Positions 45,603-57,820 of a stretch of DNA of 64,000 nucleotides are shown here, one piece after another. A model generated the notes under the pieces. The model made no database searches and had not been told where the DNA came from. It saw only the letters and a list, made by a program, of their open reading frames with translations. The translations under genes and the position numbers were made by a program. This DNA is from Cenococcum geophilum 1.58 (lineage: Eukaryota; Ascomycota; Dothideomycetes; Gloniales; Gloniaceae). The stretch lies in the NCBI GenBank assembly GCA_001692895.1, contig KV748194.1, positions 2,104,746 through 2,168,745 on the forward strand. The letters are read 5' to 3'. Numbering within the stretch: the first letter of the stretch is position 1; every line of letters begins with the position of its first letter.

Positions 45603-47859
45603 ATGGACGGCCAGCCGACACGCCAGTGGGGTCTTACGACTGCCATATCAACGGCACTTCCGACAGAGAAGGAGTTGGAACTGAACGGGCAGCTCATCGA
45701 TGAGCTGAAGCGACAGAACAACTTTGAGTCGCAGGAGGCAACCGATCGCAGGTATGATCGCTCACCATCTCTGCGACTCAGCTTCACTGACTTCCTGTAG
45801 GGTAGAGGTTTTGAATCGCTTCCAGAAAGTTGCCGAGGAGTTCGTTCGAGTTGTTGGGAAAGCGAAAGGTCTTTCTCAGTCCGTCATCGATAATGCGGGG
45901 GGCAAGATCTTTACATTTGGGAGTTATCGTCTTGGAGTTTATGGACCCGGTATGTTTGGGATATGATAGATCGAGATTTTTTGGTATTGACGCGTGTCCG
46001 AATGGTCTGCTAACATATGCGTGGATGTTTAGGATCCGATATTGACACACTTATCGTTGCGCCAAAACACGTCGTAATGGCCGATTTCTTCACTCACTTC
46101 CCTCTAATCCTCGAACGGATGTCTTCTCCCGGAGATATCGAAGAGCTGACATCTGTGCCTGACGCACACGTTCCCATAATCAAGATTGAGTACTCAGGAA
46201 TCAGTATCGATCTGATCTTTGTTTCCCTTGCTTTATCGGCCATACCGTTGAATCTTGATCTCACAGACAAGTCACTGCTACGAGGGTTAGATGATAAGGG
46301 CATGCGAAGTGTCAATGGTACCAGAGTCACCGACGAGGTACTTTCTCTAGTCCCTCAAATTAAGACATTCAGACATGCAACCCGGACAATAAAGTTGTGG
46401 GCACAGCGTAAGATATTTTCTACAGCTCGAAAATTATTTCAGACTGATTTTGATATAGGTCGAGGTGTCTATGGCAACGTGTTTGGGTTTCCTGGAGGAA
46501 TTGCGTGGGCAATGCTTGTGGCGCGGATATGCCAACTTTATCCTATGGCTTCAGGGGCCACCGTCGTCTCCAAATTCTTCCCTCTGATGGCATCATGGCC
46601 ATGGCCAAGGCCAGTCATGCTCAGGAATATCGAGGAAGGACCTTTTGGCTTAAAAGTCTGGAATCCGCAGGTACGTGAGACTCATCAGCCCTTTGAAAAT
46701 TGCTCTAACGCGTCATATAGCTGTACGGCAGCGATAGGCAACATTTAATGCCAATCATAACGCCAGCCTTCCCTTCGATGTGCGCTACACATAACATCAC
46801 TCATTCCACAAAAAGCATTATCATCCGGGAACTAGAACGGGGCAAGGACATCATCAACGGGATATTTGCTGGGAAGAAGGCTTGGAAAGACCTATTCGAG
46901 CGTCACAGCTTCTTCACTACGAGCTACAAATATTACCTCAGTGTCGTTTCCGCAAGTCGAACAAAAGAGGCGCAGAATCGATGGTCTGGATGGGTCCAAT
47001 CCAAAGTTAGAATTCTGGTTAAAGGGATTGATGAGTCCGAGGCTGGTGTACAATGCGCACATCCTTTTGTCAAGGCATTTGAAAGAATACACCGTTGCAA
47101 GGATGAATCCGAAGTCGAAAGAGTCGTTCAAGGAAGCCAGGAATTTAAAATCACAGAAAGTCCCTCCGAGAATGGAATCGAAGCTAGCAACGGTAACCAA
47201 ACCACTGCCACAGAGGGTGAAGAAGCTAAAGCAGATTCGTCAGCTACCAACGGCGAGGAGGCGAATGGAGACGGTACCCAGATCATTTACACCACGACTC
47301 ATTACGTCGGTATAGAATTACAAGAAGGTGAGTCTTACAGTTCACTGATCTTGTTAATCCACGTACAAAACTGCTGAGTCTCACAGGTGCCAAACAACTC
47401 GATATTTCCTTCCCTGTAGCAGAATTCAAGCGAGTAGTTACAGAATGGAAGGACTACGACCCCGATATGAATTCCATTCGTGTGGTGCATACGCGAAAGT
47501 AAGTACATATCGCGGCGCGTCTACAAATTAGGCGTTTTTGGCTAATATACACAAGTTACGACTTACCGGCGGATTTGTTTGAACCCGGCGAAACACGACC
47601 TACTCGAACGAAGAAGGCGAGGACTCATAAGACTGCGAAGCGCAGCTTTACTGAAACCGGCATGGAGGTGCGTGAGCCCCAGGCCATGAGAACGACTCTT
47701 CCCTTCGCTGTGTGATACTAACAATGATGCGCTCGGAGCGTTGAGCGCCATGAGTTTATGCTGACATGTTGTACTTACGCGCTTTAGGAATCACAGAGCG
47801 GCTCTGCGAAACGTCAGCAATCTTCGAATGGCGTTGCGCCTCCAACTGTCGCGTCTTGA
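45603..47859 (+). CDS. PAP1: Poly(A) polymerase
   Basis: Nuclear poly(A) polymerase adds the poly(A) tail after mRNA 3' cleavage. Eight exons: 45,603-45,751, 45,801-45,949, 46,033-46,407, 46,459-46,670, 46,721-47,327, 47,387-47,498, 47,556-47,667 and 47,788-47,859 (595 residues). The nucleotidyltransferase site is intact: FGSYRLGVYGPGSDID with G90-S91, D102 and D104, and the third aspartate D159 in GISIDLIF. The central domain reads RRGVYGNVFGFPGGIAWAML and LYGSDRQHLMPIITPAFPS, and the RNA-binding domain follows (THYVGIEL, VRVVHTRNYDLP-like). The C-terminus is basic. Intron 3 is 51 bp without a stop. The start MDGQPTRQWG is the usual one. Confidence 0.94.
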
Positions 47860-49107
47860 CTTCTCTAGATAAGGTCTTGCTTGTTCGGTACATTCTCACG
47901 AAATTGAAAGCGAGTGCTCCCTGACTGTCCCGAACTTCTGACATACAGCTTTGGTTCAGGCCCATCTATACAAGCCCTAGAATTCCCCAGACGTCACACG
48001 GTCGCTGATAAAGCTTCCACTTAGCTGGGCCAAGTCGATGGTCTTTGCCGCACAGTTCGAACGCATTTCGGATACTAGACTGAATTGCCCGATTTGCAAG
48101 GTTCGTATCACTATTTGACCCACGATCTAATACAAGAAACCAGAAAAAAAGGAGACGACGACGCTCCAACCACTATCCGTGATGCCCTTCACGAGGGGAT
48201 TGCTTCGGTTTGTTTGAAAACACTTTCATTGAGGTCAGTTGGAGTTCTCGGTTGCTGATTCTCGAGTGTATGCCTAGGTTTGGGCTTCCTGAACCGAAAG
48301 TGTCGTGGCTGGCGTAGCAGGCGTTGTTTGTGCTTCCTGCCTGTTTTCAATTGCATCGGCTGCCTGGCCTTTGTTGATTGTTCCTGGGATGGGAATAGTA
48401 CTCTTTTTTGTAGATACCTAATCACTGCCACAATTGACTTAATTTAAATAGACCTAAGGGTCTCCAAACGACTGAAATTGAGCCTGTGTCCTTGATTTTC
48501 CTGGTGGAAATACAGCCAAACATAAAGGCATATTATAGGACCGAGCAGCCCTTCTGGCACTTCACGCACGCTCGCACGCTTTGCATTCTTGACAGCTTCA
48601 GATCTCTAGGCTTTCAAGATTTGAGATTTCCTCGCAGTTTTTGTGCTCTCAAAGCCGGTCATGCCCACGATCACCCTGCTTCCGCTAATGCTTAGCACTC
48701 GTCAATAGATGAGCTCAGGCCCGACGGACCGACATATCTATTTAAAACAATATCCATCATCACCCAACCTTTGACTTCCACCAACATATCTAACGAAGCA
48801 ATGACGTTATGCTGATCCAGCCCTCTTGGTCTCGGAGCACGCGCGATAGAGCTCCTTGGCAATGCATGAGAATCCGAAGGGAGCCGACAGTACGTTCTCC
48901 GCTGGTCCGCTGACAACAAGGCGTCCATAGGAAACTGCTGACAAGAGTCTTTCCGCTGGCTCACTCTAGCATGGCCAAAATGGCATGGAAGTGGTGAGTT
49001 ATTTTGGGCCATTGTCTTGGTTAAATTCGAAAGCGTTTCATGAGAATTCCTGATTTTACTTCCAATGGGCAGCAAAATATGCTCAGATCACTCCATGAAA
49101 GGGATGT
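47860..49107. other. Intergenic, no gene seen
   Basis: About 1.25 kb with only short, unconserved open frames on both strands. No tRNA or repeat recognised. Confidence 0.55.
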
Positions 49108-49180
49108 GGAGACCCCGGGAAATACGTGTGCAATTAATTTATTGTCGGTAGTGAGCCGTTGCTAGGGCTCCGGGGTCTCC
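49108..49180. promoter_or_regulatory. Perfect inverted repeat with CreA-like sites
   Basis: GGAGACCCCGG (49,108-49,118) and CCGGGGTCTCC (49,170-49,180) are exact reverse complements 51 bp apart, 137-209 bp before the AA9 start codon. CCGGGG on either strand fits the SYGGRG consensus of the carbon-catabolite repressor CreA/Cre1, which often binds paired sites before cellulase genes. Function is inferred. Confidence 0.5.
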
Positions 49181-49316
49181 AGCTTGATCTTGGTACAAAG
49201 TTTGTCATTTCTCCAGACCGTGTTGGAGGTATTGTGATACTACGTCCTTTCAGATCCCAACTTAACCGTTCCCTGTGTTCACTTCACGCATTCAACGGAC
49301 GTGACTGGGGTCCAAG

Positions 49317-49665
49317 ATGGCACCCCGATTAGCCTTCCTGGCTGCCTTCCTATCTGTAGTGCCCCTCGTCGCAGGCCACGGCCATGTACTGGCATCGTCG
49401 CCAACGGCGTCTGGTACACAGGCTGGAACGTCGAAACGAAATACCTCAGCTCGGTCCTGCGACCGCAGGTTGGCCATGNGACAACCTCGACAACGGCTTC
49501 ATCGCCCCAGACGCCTTTGCTAGCGCCGACATCATCTGCCACAAATCCACCACAAACGGGCAAGCCTACGCGACAGCCACGGCCGGTAGAGTGACCGGTT
49601 GGGGAGAATTGTATTTGGAGGTGAACGAGTGTGGAATCTGTATAGTCCGCGATCTCGGGCGGTAA
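49317..49665 (+). pseudogene. AA9 lytic polysaccharide monooxygenase, broken
   Basis: AA9 enzymes are secreted copper monooxygenases that cleave cellulose. The start is clear: a signal peptide (MAPRLAFLAAFLSVVPLVAG) followed by HGHV, whose first His would form the copper brace. Matching sequence then continues in two other frames: TGIVANGVWYTGWNVETKYL from about 49,388, and DNLDNGFIAPDAFASADIIC plus HKSTTNGQAYATATAG from about 49,480. At least two indels therefore break it. Homology stops after about 90 residues, against about 230 for the family, so the second histidine and the tyrosine are missing. One undetermined base lies at 49,479. Confidence 0.85.
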
Positions 49666-51156
49666 TGTAGCTGGATCTGTAGTTTAAGCCACAATGAGCA
49701 TTCTGCAATTAGAGACAGATGAGAAAGGAAGCGTGATGAGGAATTGGCCGGGTTTGTGTGCATCAATGGATTTCTAATTACTTTTCTATGTGAAGTTGAA
49801 TTGTTGTCTAATACGAGGCGCTATTCGTGCAACCCTTCCCAGTCCATGCGGTTTTTGAACGAGCGTCCGGGGGACTTTAGAATAGAGCATACTAAGGAAC
49901 CTAAATAATTTTCCCTAAATACATGAAGCTATTTGTAAGATTGTAACTAAAGCATCAGAATATGTGTTGACCTTAACGATATAGAATACCTCGGACGATT
50001 CTGTACTTTCGTGCTGTGACGCCATTTTGGAATTGCAGCCAGTCCAAATAAATGTGAAACTGTGGTTGCAAAGTTTCAGGATGAGCCGCCATATTTACTC
50101 AAGTACTTTCCACAATGCATTGCGCGCAAAAGAGGCGCTTTGGAATCAAACTGTCCCGAGTCAGCATGTATGCAGTATTTCCAAGATAGGCAATAGGAAC
50201 GAAGAGAAACGTAAAGATTGGATTGGAGCTGATAATATTCCGACGTAGCGATAGTCATACGAGCTCTTGTATGCCCCTAAGGGATTTGTCTCACCGCTTT
50301 CGGGCCAGAAGTAGCCACCGGCGTAAATAGTGTGTCAAAAAGCAATAGGTAGCTGTAGCGACTGCTCGCGCCTTGTCGCTCAGAATGCAATCCCGCGAAG
50401 AGATCGTCGTGAGCGTTTGGAGGACTCGTCGGAGCAGTTATAATAGTGCAATTGCCATCTGACTGAAGATGCAGAGCGAAACCAAATGCTGACCTCAGGC
50501 AGTGGCTGCAAAGACAATCCCACTCGCTTTCTTAGGGCTTGAGAGGCTGGTGGGGCTGCCAGGAAGCGCACAAACCACGCCAAAAACCGCCTTTTGCTTG
50601 GGCCAGTCAGCATGCAGCAATTGGAGGCTTGAATGGACTCAATAATGGGCTTAACGAGCGGCGAGGCATCCCAGGCAGAAAAGTCCTCCGTTGCGAGGGG
50701 CCCAGAGGGACTGCACACGCCCACTGCGTCCCGCTGCATCTTTTGTTGCTCGCCCGGAGTTTTGCTGCCCCATGATTACCCGCCGTGCTTGCATGGCATC
50801 ATGCTTGCTAACTCACTGCGAGCCAACCACCCACTCGTCTTGTAGTCCCCCCTTCCCACCCAGGCACATACGCCTTTCGTATTATTATATTGCATCGTCC
50901 TTCTTCACTAGCCTCAACTGCTGCCGCGACGGGATCGTCCTCCTGCGCCTCCACACTGCGGCTTGGGCGTCCAGACGGGTCTCGCATCACCCTCTTGGCC
51001 CTGGCCTAGGCGGCGAACAGACCTTGTGCGTTGGGTCTACCATCGCTGCTCAGCCTTGCTTGTCAGCCGCACCCTCTCTGCTGGAAAAGCCCGACTCCAC
51101 AGCTCACTCCCAAATCACCCCCTCCCGCCTGACCTTGTCCTCTCTTCCTTCTATTC
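49666..51156. other. Intergenic, no gene seen
   Basis: About 1.5 kb. The last 350 bp is pyrimidine-rich and is probably the promoter and 5' UTR of the Hsp70-like gene. Open frames elsewhere are short and show no recognisable domain. Confidence 0.5.
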
Positions 51157-53592
51157 ATGTCGTCCATGAATGCTCGCTTTAAAAATCTTGTGGGCTCGAG
51201 ACGCAGATCTTCAAACAACGTTTCGCCGCAGAACATCACCACCCCTCAGCAGCAAAGGCCCTCTAGCCTCTCCCCGCAGGGCTCTAATAACAGTTCCTCT
51301 ACTACTTCTCTCCCCGCTATGAATCCCCCAAACCCTCTCGGTCGCCCGCCCTCGTACACCTACGCTCCGCCCGGCGGTCTCGCACCACAACAACAACAGC
51401 AACACGGCAGGCCTACCAGCCCAATGCCCCCACCTATAAACACTGGTGCTGCACCAGCACACGGTTATCCGCCACAGGGTCAAATGTACCAGCAAGCTCC
51501 CCAAGGCCCGCCTGGCTATCCTCCACAACAACAACAACAACAGGCTGGCTATGCGACTAACTATGGTGCCCCACCTCAGGCTACCCCTCCAGCTCCTGCC
51601 GGACCACAGTCCTACAGCCGCCCAGGTGCAGTTGAGGTTGAGGGTGCAGGCAGGAGCAAGGCGCAGTTGATTGTTGGCATAGATTTTGTAAGCATTGCTG
51701 TTATCGCTGGGGAAATTATTTCACACTTGCTAATGCACGGTTTGGTAGGGAACAACTTTCTCCGGTGTCGCGTTTGCGTTCGCAACAAACACCGAAGCGA
51801 AAGAAGACATCATTACGGAATGGCCGGGCGCCGGAAATCAGACGAAACAAAAGGTATGAGCATCGCAATTCGCTTATCGGATTAGTCCTGACGCACCGCT
51901 GAGTAGATTCCCACCGTGCTATACTACGACCAATATCAAAAAGTTGTTGGCTGGGGTCCGGATATCGCAGATGCCTTGGCTCCTACGGGCTACCCCAAGC
52001 CGGGTGTCCAGAAGGTTGAGTGGTTCAAACTACAGCTTATGCTGTCTGGAAACACCTACATTGATCCTATCAACCTGCCCCCTCTCCCTCCAGGGAAGTC
52101 AGAGATCGACGTCGCAGCAGATTATCTCTTCCACTTACGGCAAGCGATGAGGAACCAGCTGCAAAAGACGCTTGGTGAAGTGTTTAACCGAGAAGAGCGC
52201 AACATCAGATACTACCTGACCGTGCCCGCTATTTGGAACGATGCTGGCAAGGCTGCAACCCGTGCTGCAGCTATCCAAGCGGGCTTCTTGCGCGACGAGA
52301 ATGATAATAGATTAACGCTTATTACGGAGCCGGAAGCTGCAGCCATGTTCTGCTCCAAGACCGGTCTTCTCAACCTCAAGATACACGACGCCGTTCTTAT
52401 TGTGGATTGTGGTGGTGGTACTGTCGATCTGATCGCTTACGAGGTGGAAGAAGAGCAACCATTCTCAGTGGCCGAATGCACAGCTGGATCAGGTGACTCC
52501 TGCGGTTCAACTGCGCTCAACCGTAATTTCAGTAATATCCTTCGGGCAAAGATTAGGAAGATGAAGTTGCCAGACGGTTCGAAGACGGCCGGCAAAGTTT
52601 ACGCGAAGTGCATCATGGATTTCGAGAACAGGATAAAGGCCGATTTCCGAAATAACGGCCAGAAGTGGGCTGTAGACGTTGGTATCGAGGCTGAGTTCCC
52701 TGAGGCTGGCATTGAAGAGGGCTACATGACGTTCACGAATGAGGAAATTCTGCAGTGCTTCGAACCTGTGGTGAACAGGATCTTGGAGTTGGTTAGGAAT
52801 CAGATCATTGCTATCCAAGCACAGAACAGGTCATTACAGGTTAGTTTCAACCAGAAACACATATTTACATATTCCGTACTAACACTTCACAGAACGTCCT
52901 TGTGGTTGGTGGTTTTGGCGCCTCCGAATATCTATTCCAACAGATTAAACTCCACGTCCCGCCTCAATTCCAGTCTAAAGTCGTCCGTCCTATGGACTCG
53001 GTGGCTGCTATCGTCAAAGGCGCCGTCACGGCTGGCATCACCGAGCGTATTGTCACACACCGTGTCGCCCGTCGGCATTACCTCATGGCCACTCTCCAGC
53101 CATTCAAGGAGGGCCACCACCCCGAGCAATACCGTGTCCCATCACTCGATGGCAAAGACAGGTGCAAGTATACACGCCAAATCTTCGTGCAGAAGGGCCA
53201 GCGTGTCAAGATTGGAGAGCCTGTTAAGGTGTCCTTCTTCAGGCAGGTGGCGCCTGGTGCGACTCTGATGTACGAGGATATCCTGTATGCATGTGACGAC
53301 GATGTTTGCCCAGAATACACCAAGGATCCTCGTAAGTCCCCGAGTTTTTTTATGTGGCTGGGTAGTGCATTACTAATACTTTATAATTGCAGGCATCAAG
53401 GAAGTCGTCACACTCACCTCAGACCTATCACGCAAGAACCTCGAAAAGGATTTCGAGCGCATGGACACGCCTCAGGGTACCTTCTACCGCGTCTACTTCG
53501 ACATCTACCTCACTCTCGACGGCTCAGAGTTCAACGCTGAGCTCGTATGCCAAGGTGAGGTCATGGGTCGTTGCACTGCGAGGTTTAGGTAG
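51157..53592 (+). CDS. Hsp70-like ATPase (HSPA12-type)
   Basis: Five exons: 51,157-51,687, 51,749-51,853, 51,907-52,839, 52,893-53,331 and 53,393-53,592 (735 residues). The N-terminal 170 residues are low complexity, rich in Pro, Gln and Ser with two polyQ runs. An actin/Hsp70-type ATPase follows: phosphate-1 loop VGIDFGTTFSGVAFA (formed across intron 1), phosphate-2 loop VDCGGGTVDLIAYEV, and adenosine motif VVGGFGASEYLF. Residues after the ATPase do not look like a canonical Hsp70 peptide-binding domain and there is no EEVD tail, which is typical of the divergent HSPA12-like group abundant in filamentous fungi. The client or role is unknown. Confidence 0.87.
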
Positions 53593-56056
53593 AGAGTATT
53601 TTGTGAAGAAAAAAAAGTCAGCCTGGCTGTTTATGATGATAATTTGCGGATGATTAGAGGCATCAGTGCTGTATAAGCAAGGTTTTGATGGGAATAAGAG
53701 CCATGAGATTGATGAGGTTAACATTCTTCAAGCATACCCCAACTCGCCGAAGTGATTTTGACGTTGTCAAGTGCGGCAGGACCATTTTCCGTACAGTGGA
53801 AGGCTCATGGCGATCACTTTTGGAGTTTGTTTATAATTTTATCATGGTTGCGTTAGTTTGTCAGGTAGATCAGTTTGTTAGGTAGATCTTACGAGTGGAT
53901 AGTTCCGAAAATTCGATCCTGAAAGAGGCTGGATCGAATTGGTTTGGTTGATATGTGATTCATAACCTTAGGGTCATCTTCGTTACTGTTTGCACTACGA
54001 CAATCGGCGTCTGGAATGACTTTTCTCCAGGTGTCCAATGTCTGGTGAGTTCAAGCTTCTTTAGCCTACTTGCACCCGCATACATGACTTTAGGTATTGA
54101 ATCTAGATTCCTTTGTACTCTGGACCCTTGCCCCAATTGTACATAACGTGGGGAGAACTAACCAAATGGCTCCTCACATGACATCTTTATTAACGGCGCA
54201 TGGTATAGCATCTTAGGTTACTGGTGTCGGTAACCAAGATAGTATTTGGAAAGAAAGAAGCTTGTGATGCTGGTGATCTTTGAAGCATGCGGAGTCACAA
54301 CCTCTCTCATTATCTGTCACTGCGTCACTCAAGTGTTTTTGAACTTTGTCTTACCTATTCATCGATGATTATCCGCTTCTGAAGACAAGTCTGCCATCAT
54401 CCTCCTCCGCTCATGTTTCTGTCTCTGCATGCTCTTCATTAATTCATGTGCCCGTGCCAGTGGTTTAGAAAGTTTAACATGCCACCATTATTTTTTAGGC
54501 CTTGAAAAAAGCTTCTGCATCACAACAAGCGTTAACAAAATTTTTCACCCTGACATTTAAAGATTGGATACTCCACTGCTACATGGTTACTAGTTGACGA
54601 CATTGTCTTGAGGTAATTATCTTGATTTAACGTTGTATGGCCGTCATGCTCTCCAATACATGTGCTCGACACTTCGTTTGAGCCCAGGAACATTTTGCTT
54701 CATAAACGTCAATTATTCCGGTTAGTCCTTTCGCCACAAACTCTTTTGTAAGAATTATACATCCTTAAACCAATATGCGGTCTAATGTCTGGGCTATGCC
54801 AGCCCTTCTTGGCCTTGAGTTTGCCCAAAATATTGATCTGAGTAAGGTTGAGGGAGTATCTGCTCCTCGTACAGGACCAGCAAGAAATGCTCTTCTTGAG
54901 GACCCCAAAACAGTGTATGTCTACCGCCCTCTTGCTCCACATATTGACCACTTACAAGACTCAGCTACAATCGTCCAGCTATCCTAGCCTCGGTAGCGGA
55001 TATGGCAAGAAATTCCCGCCTCTTTGCTCGGCAGCGGTGAAAAGACAAGGCCCAGGAAATGGCGACTATTTCGATTATCCTGCCGGGGCAGCACAAGAAC
55101 CAGACCACAGATACAGCCTTTGAATCCTACCAAGCTTACAGCGACAAGCAGCAACCCCAGATGGGTTCACTCAGAGCTTCCAAAATCTCAATGCCTCTGT
55201 AGGAATGAACACCTACGTGGGCTTTATAGCTTTTCGTGGATATTAAAAAAACTATATATATATTTTCTAGAGTTGCTGAAGTTACCCTAAGACCTTAATT
55301 CGAAGCTGCTGCCTGGAGTGCGTTGCTGAATACTGGTTGACGTTATGTAGAGGTTGAGGATATTAGTTCGTACCCACGCATGTAGAAAGCTTCCCTACCG
55401 ACTGGCTTTCTGTCGTAGAGAAGGTGTTTCTGGTGTATTTAATCAGGGTCCCCCTTTTTAATTAATTATAGGGCATGGTAATATACCTCGCGAGGGCGGC
55501 CTATAAGATGGCGATGATGAGCAGTGCCTGATTCGGCCTAGCAGCGCGGATTCGGACGGACCAAATATATTTTCTCAACACCATCAGCCTACCTGCTACA
55601 AAAGCCCTAGCAACTCCTCTTCCTTTTTACTGCTTCCTCAACTATAATTCGCTCCTTAATTCACTTGAACCATACCTCCAAGAAACTGAAGAGAGGTCAC
55701 CGATTACACACTACCCCACACCTTCTAGGCCCCCTGCTGCCTTCTTACTTAGGCCCTGAGCTCTCGTTATCGCCTTATCAACAAATTCTTTCGTACTTTG
55801 CTGGACTCAGTGCTGTCGCATAAGACTAGAGGTGAACAACATCATCTTCCACCCCTGTATCATCGTGGACCCTCGGAGGCGCTTTAATCTCCGCCATCAC
55901 CCCCGTCTGATCAACATCGCCGAACACATAGACAACCCCACCAACACGAGTTTGCCTGGGAGCTTAAGTCCGCCGCCTGCCACAAGCCCCCGACGATAGA
56001 TATTGGACCAGCAAGCTACATTCACAACCCCACGTTCTGGCCGATTCTTTATTACC
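53593..56056. other. Intergenic, 2.5 kb, no gene supported
   Basis: Short open frames at 54,775-54,987 and 54,848-55,123, plus a read at about 55,140-55,245 (NLNASVGMNTYVGFIAF), hint at remnants of a gene. They are in different frames and not recognised. AT-rich stretches surround 55,240-55,270 and 55,450-55,490. No RNA gene or repeat partner was found. Confidence 0.45.
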
Positions 56057-57231
56057 ATGCCCGGGGCAATGGCAAACGGTAACGGGAGGGCTGTTCGTCC
56101 CAAGGCTGCAAAGGAGCCCGAAGAGAACATTTTCATATTCTATCCAAATTTAATAGGTATCTGCCCGGCGTCTACCCTCCGTGACTCTGCGACTCCTCCG
56201 CTAACCAATCGCGCTCTCCACAGGTTACGCACGCGTCGTCCTAGCCGTCGCATCCCTCTACTACATGCCCCTCCACCCGCGCACTTGCTCCATCCTCTAT
56301 AGCATATCTTGCCTCCTAGACGCATTAGATGGTTTCGCAGCGCGCAAATTCGAGCAATCCACAAAGTTCGGTGCTGTGCTGGACATGGTGACTGACAGAT
56401 GCACTACCGCTTGTCTGCTGGTATTTCTTGCGTCTGCATTCCCGAGGTGGAGCATCGTGTTCCAAGGCCTGATTAGCTTGGACTTGGCGAGCCATTATAT
56501 GCACATGTATGCGACGCTGTCCATGGGAGGGAGTGGCCAGAGCCACAAGAAGATCGATGAGAGTAGGAGTTGGATTCTGAAGATGTATTATTCGAATAAC
56601 GTATGTGCCCACACTTCATACTTGCATTAATTCCTCCAAGTTTCTCCGCAGAAAGGCTATCAAAGATTTCTGCATCTCGAATCTGCGAGGGATTCGGGGC
56701 TTGGAAATAATGTAAACAATGGCTAATCATCTTATGCTATACAGAAAGTCCTTTTCACCTTCTGCGCTCTAAATGAGCTCTTCTTCATCGCCCTCTACCT
56801 CCTTTCGTTTTCTTCACCAATTCTCTCCCCCTCTCTCTTACAGCCCGCTCCCTCAATTCTCCAGCCGGGGAGTCCGGCGGCTCCGAAACCTTCTGTGCTT
56901 TTCACAAGTCCATGGTCAGCAGGCGCAATGGAGATGGCACGGTACGTCCTCAGAAATACCCATCACTCCGAAACACCATCCTGTATATACTACGTTCCCA
57001 CTCCTCACCAATCTTATCTGATGCGCCGAAACTAACTGAGCATTTTGATAATACAGAGCAAACAAAATGGACTCTACCGTCCCATGGATTCTCGCTTCCA
57101 TTTCCTTCCCCGTCATGGCCGGAAAACAATTCATCAACGTCGTCCAGCTCGTGAAGGCGAGCAAGTGGCTCGCCGAGGGCGACCGAGAGGAACGACGAAA
57201 ACTGGGCTTGCCCAGGAGGAGGAAGTTGTAA
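56057..57231 (+). CDS. PIS1: CDP-diacylglycerol-inositol 3-phosphatidyltransferase
   Basis: Phosphatidylinositol synthase joins CDP-diacylglycerol and myo-inositol in the ER membrane. Four exons: 56,057-56,156, 56,224-56,600, 56,745-56,941 and 57,057-57,231 (282 residues). The CDP-alcohol phosphotransferase signature is complete: D66, D69-G70, A73-R74, G83, D87 and D91 (LLDALDGFAARKF...GAVLDMVTDR). The PI-synthase context YPNLIGYARV and HYMHMYATLSMGGSGQSHKK is also present. Several membrane segments follow, and the C-terminus is basic (RREERRKLGL-like). The first ATG is at 56,057; the ATG at 56,069 is a possible alternative. Confidence 0.92.
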
Positions 57232-57820
57232 ATCTGGCCAGAATATTTTGCATACACGTAGCCAGACCATGTTCATTTTATGTCGGCTGTCGATTGCATT
57301 GGAGCTCCAAGGGTATGAGTGTGATGGGCGGTTGTGTTGATATGTTTACACCAATTCAGTCCTGGCGCTCTGTTGCAATAGCAGTGGCGTCCTGTGAGGA
57401 TTGAGGGATTTCTCCTTTTTTTCTTTGTTTTTTGCCATCAGGCCTGCTTTTTTAAATCACACGACTTCTCATCCTGAAATTCGCTGGGTCTCTTCGAAAC
57501 GGCCTCTAGGGCAAGAATGAGGAGGGCTGGGCTAGGCGAAGAGGACTGGCGTTTGCGTTTGCGGAATTTTGTATGCATCTTGCGAAGGCCGTCCTGCAAG
57601 TTCCATTTCTTCTTTCAGCCTGTCTTTTGCAACTTTCACCACTTTACGAGCATTCATCCGTTCGGCTTCACCCTGCCCTGTTTCAGGGCTGTTAGGTTAG
57701 GGACCTGGCTCTATAGTCAACCTTTTAATCAAAGCGCTGATAATGAAATCCGCCTGCGAGCTGGTCATGTGTCTGGAAGAACTTCGATTGAGCATTCGGC
57801 TTCACGAGAGCTATTTAAGA
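57232..57820. other. Intergenic between convergent genes
   Basis: The 3' flanks of PIS1 (plus) and DRS1 (minus). A T-rich stretch lies at about 57,410-57,435. No gene seen. Confidence 0.55.

Noticed and set aside
54775-55245. Possible small secreted or degenerate protein gene
   Set aside because: Readable pieces lie in different frames without credible splice sites and are not recognised; left as intergenic.
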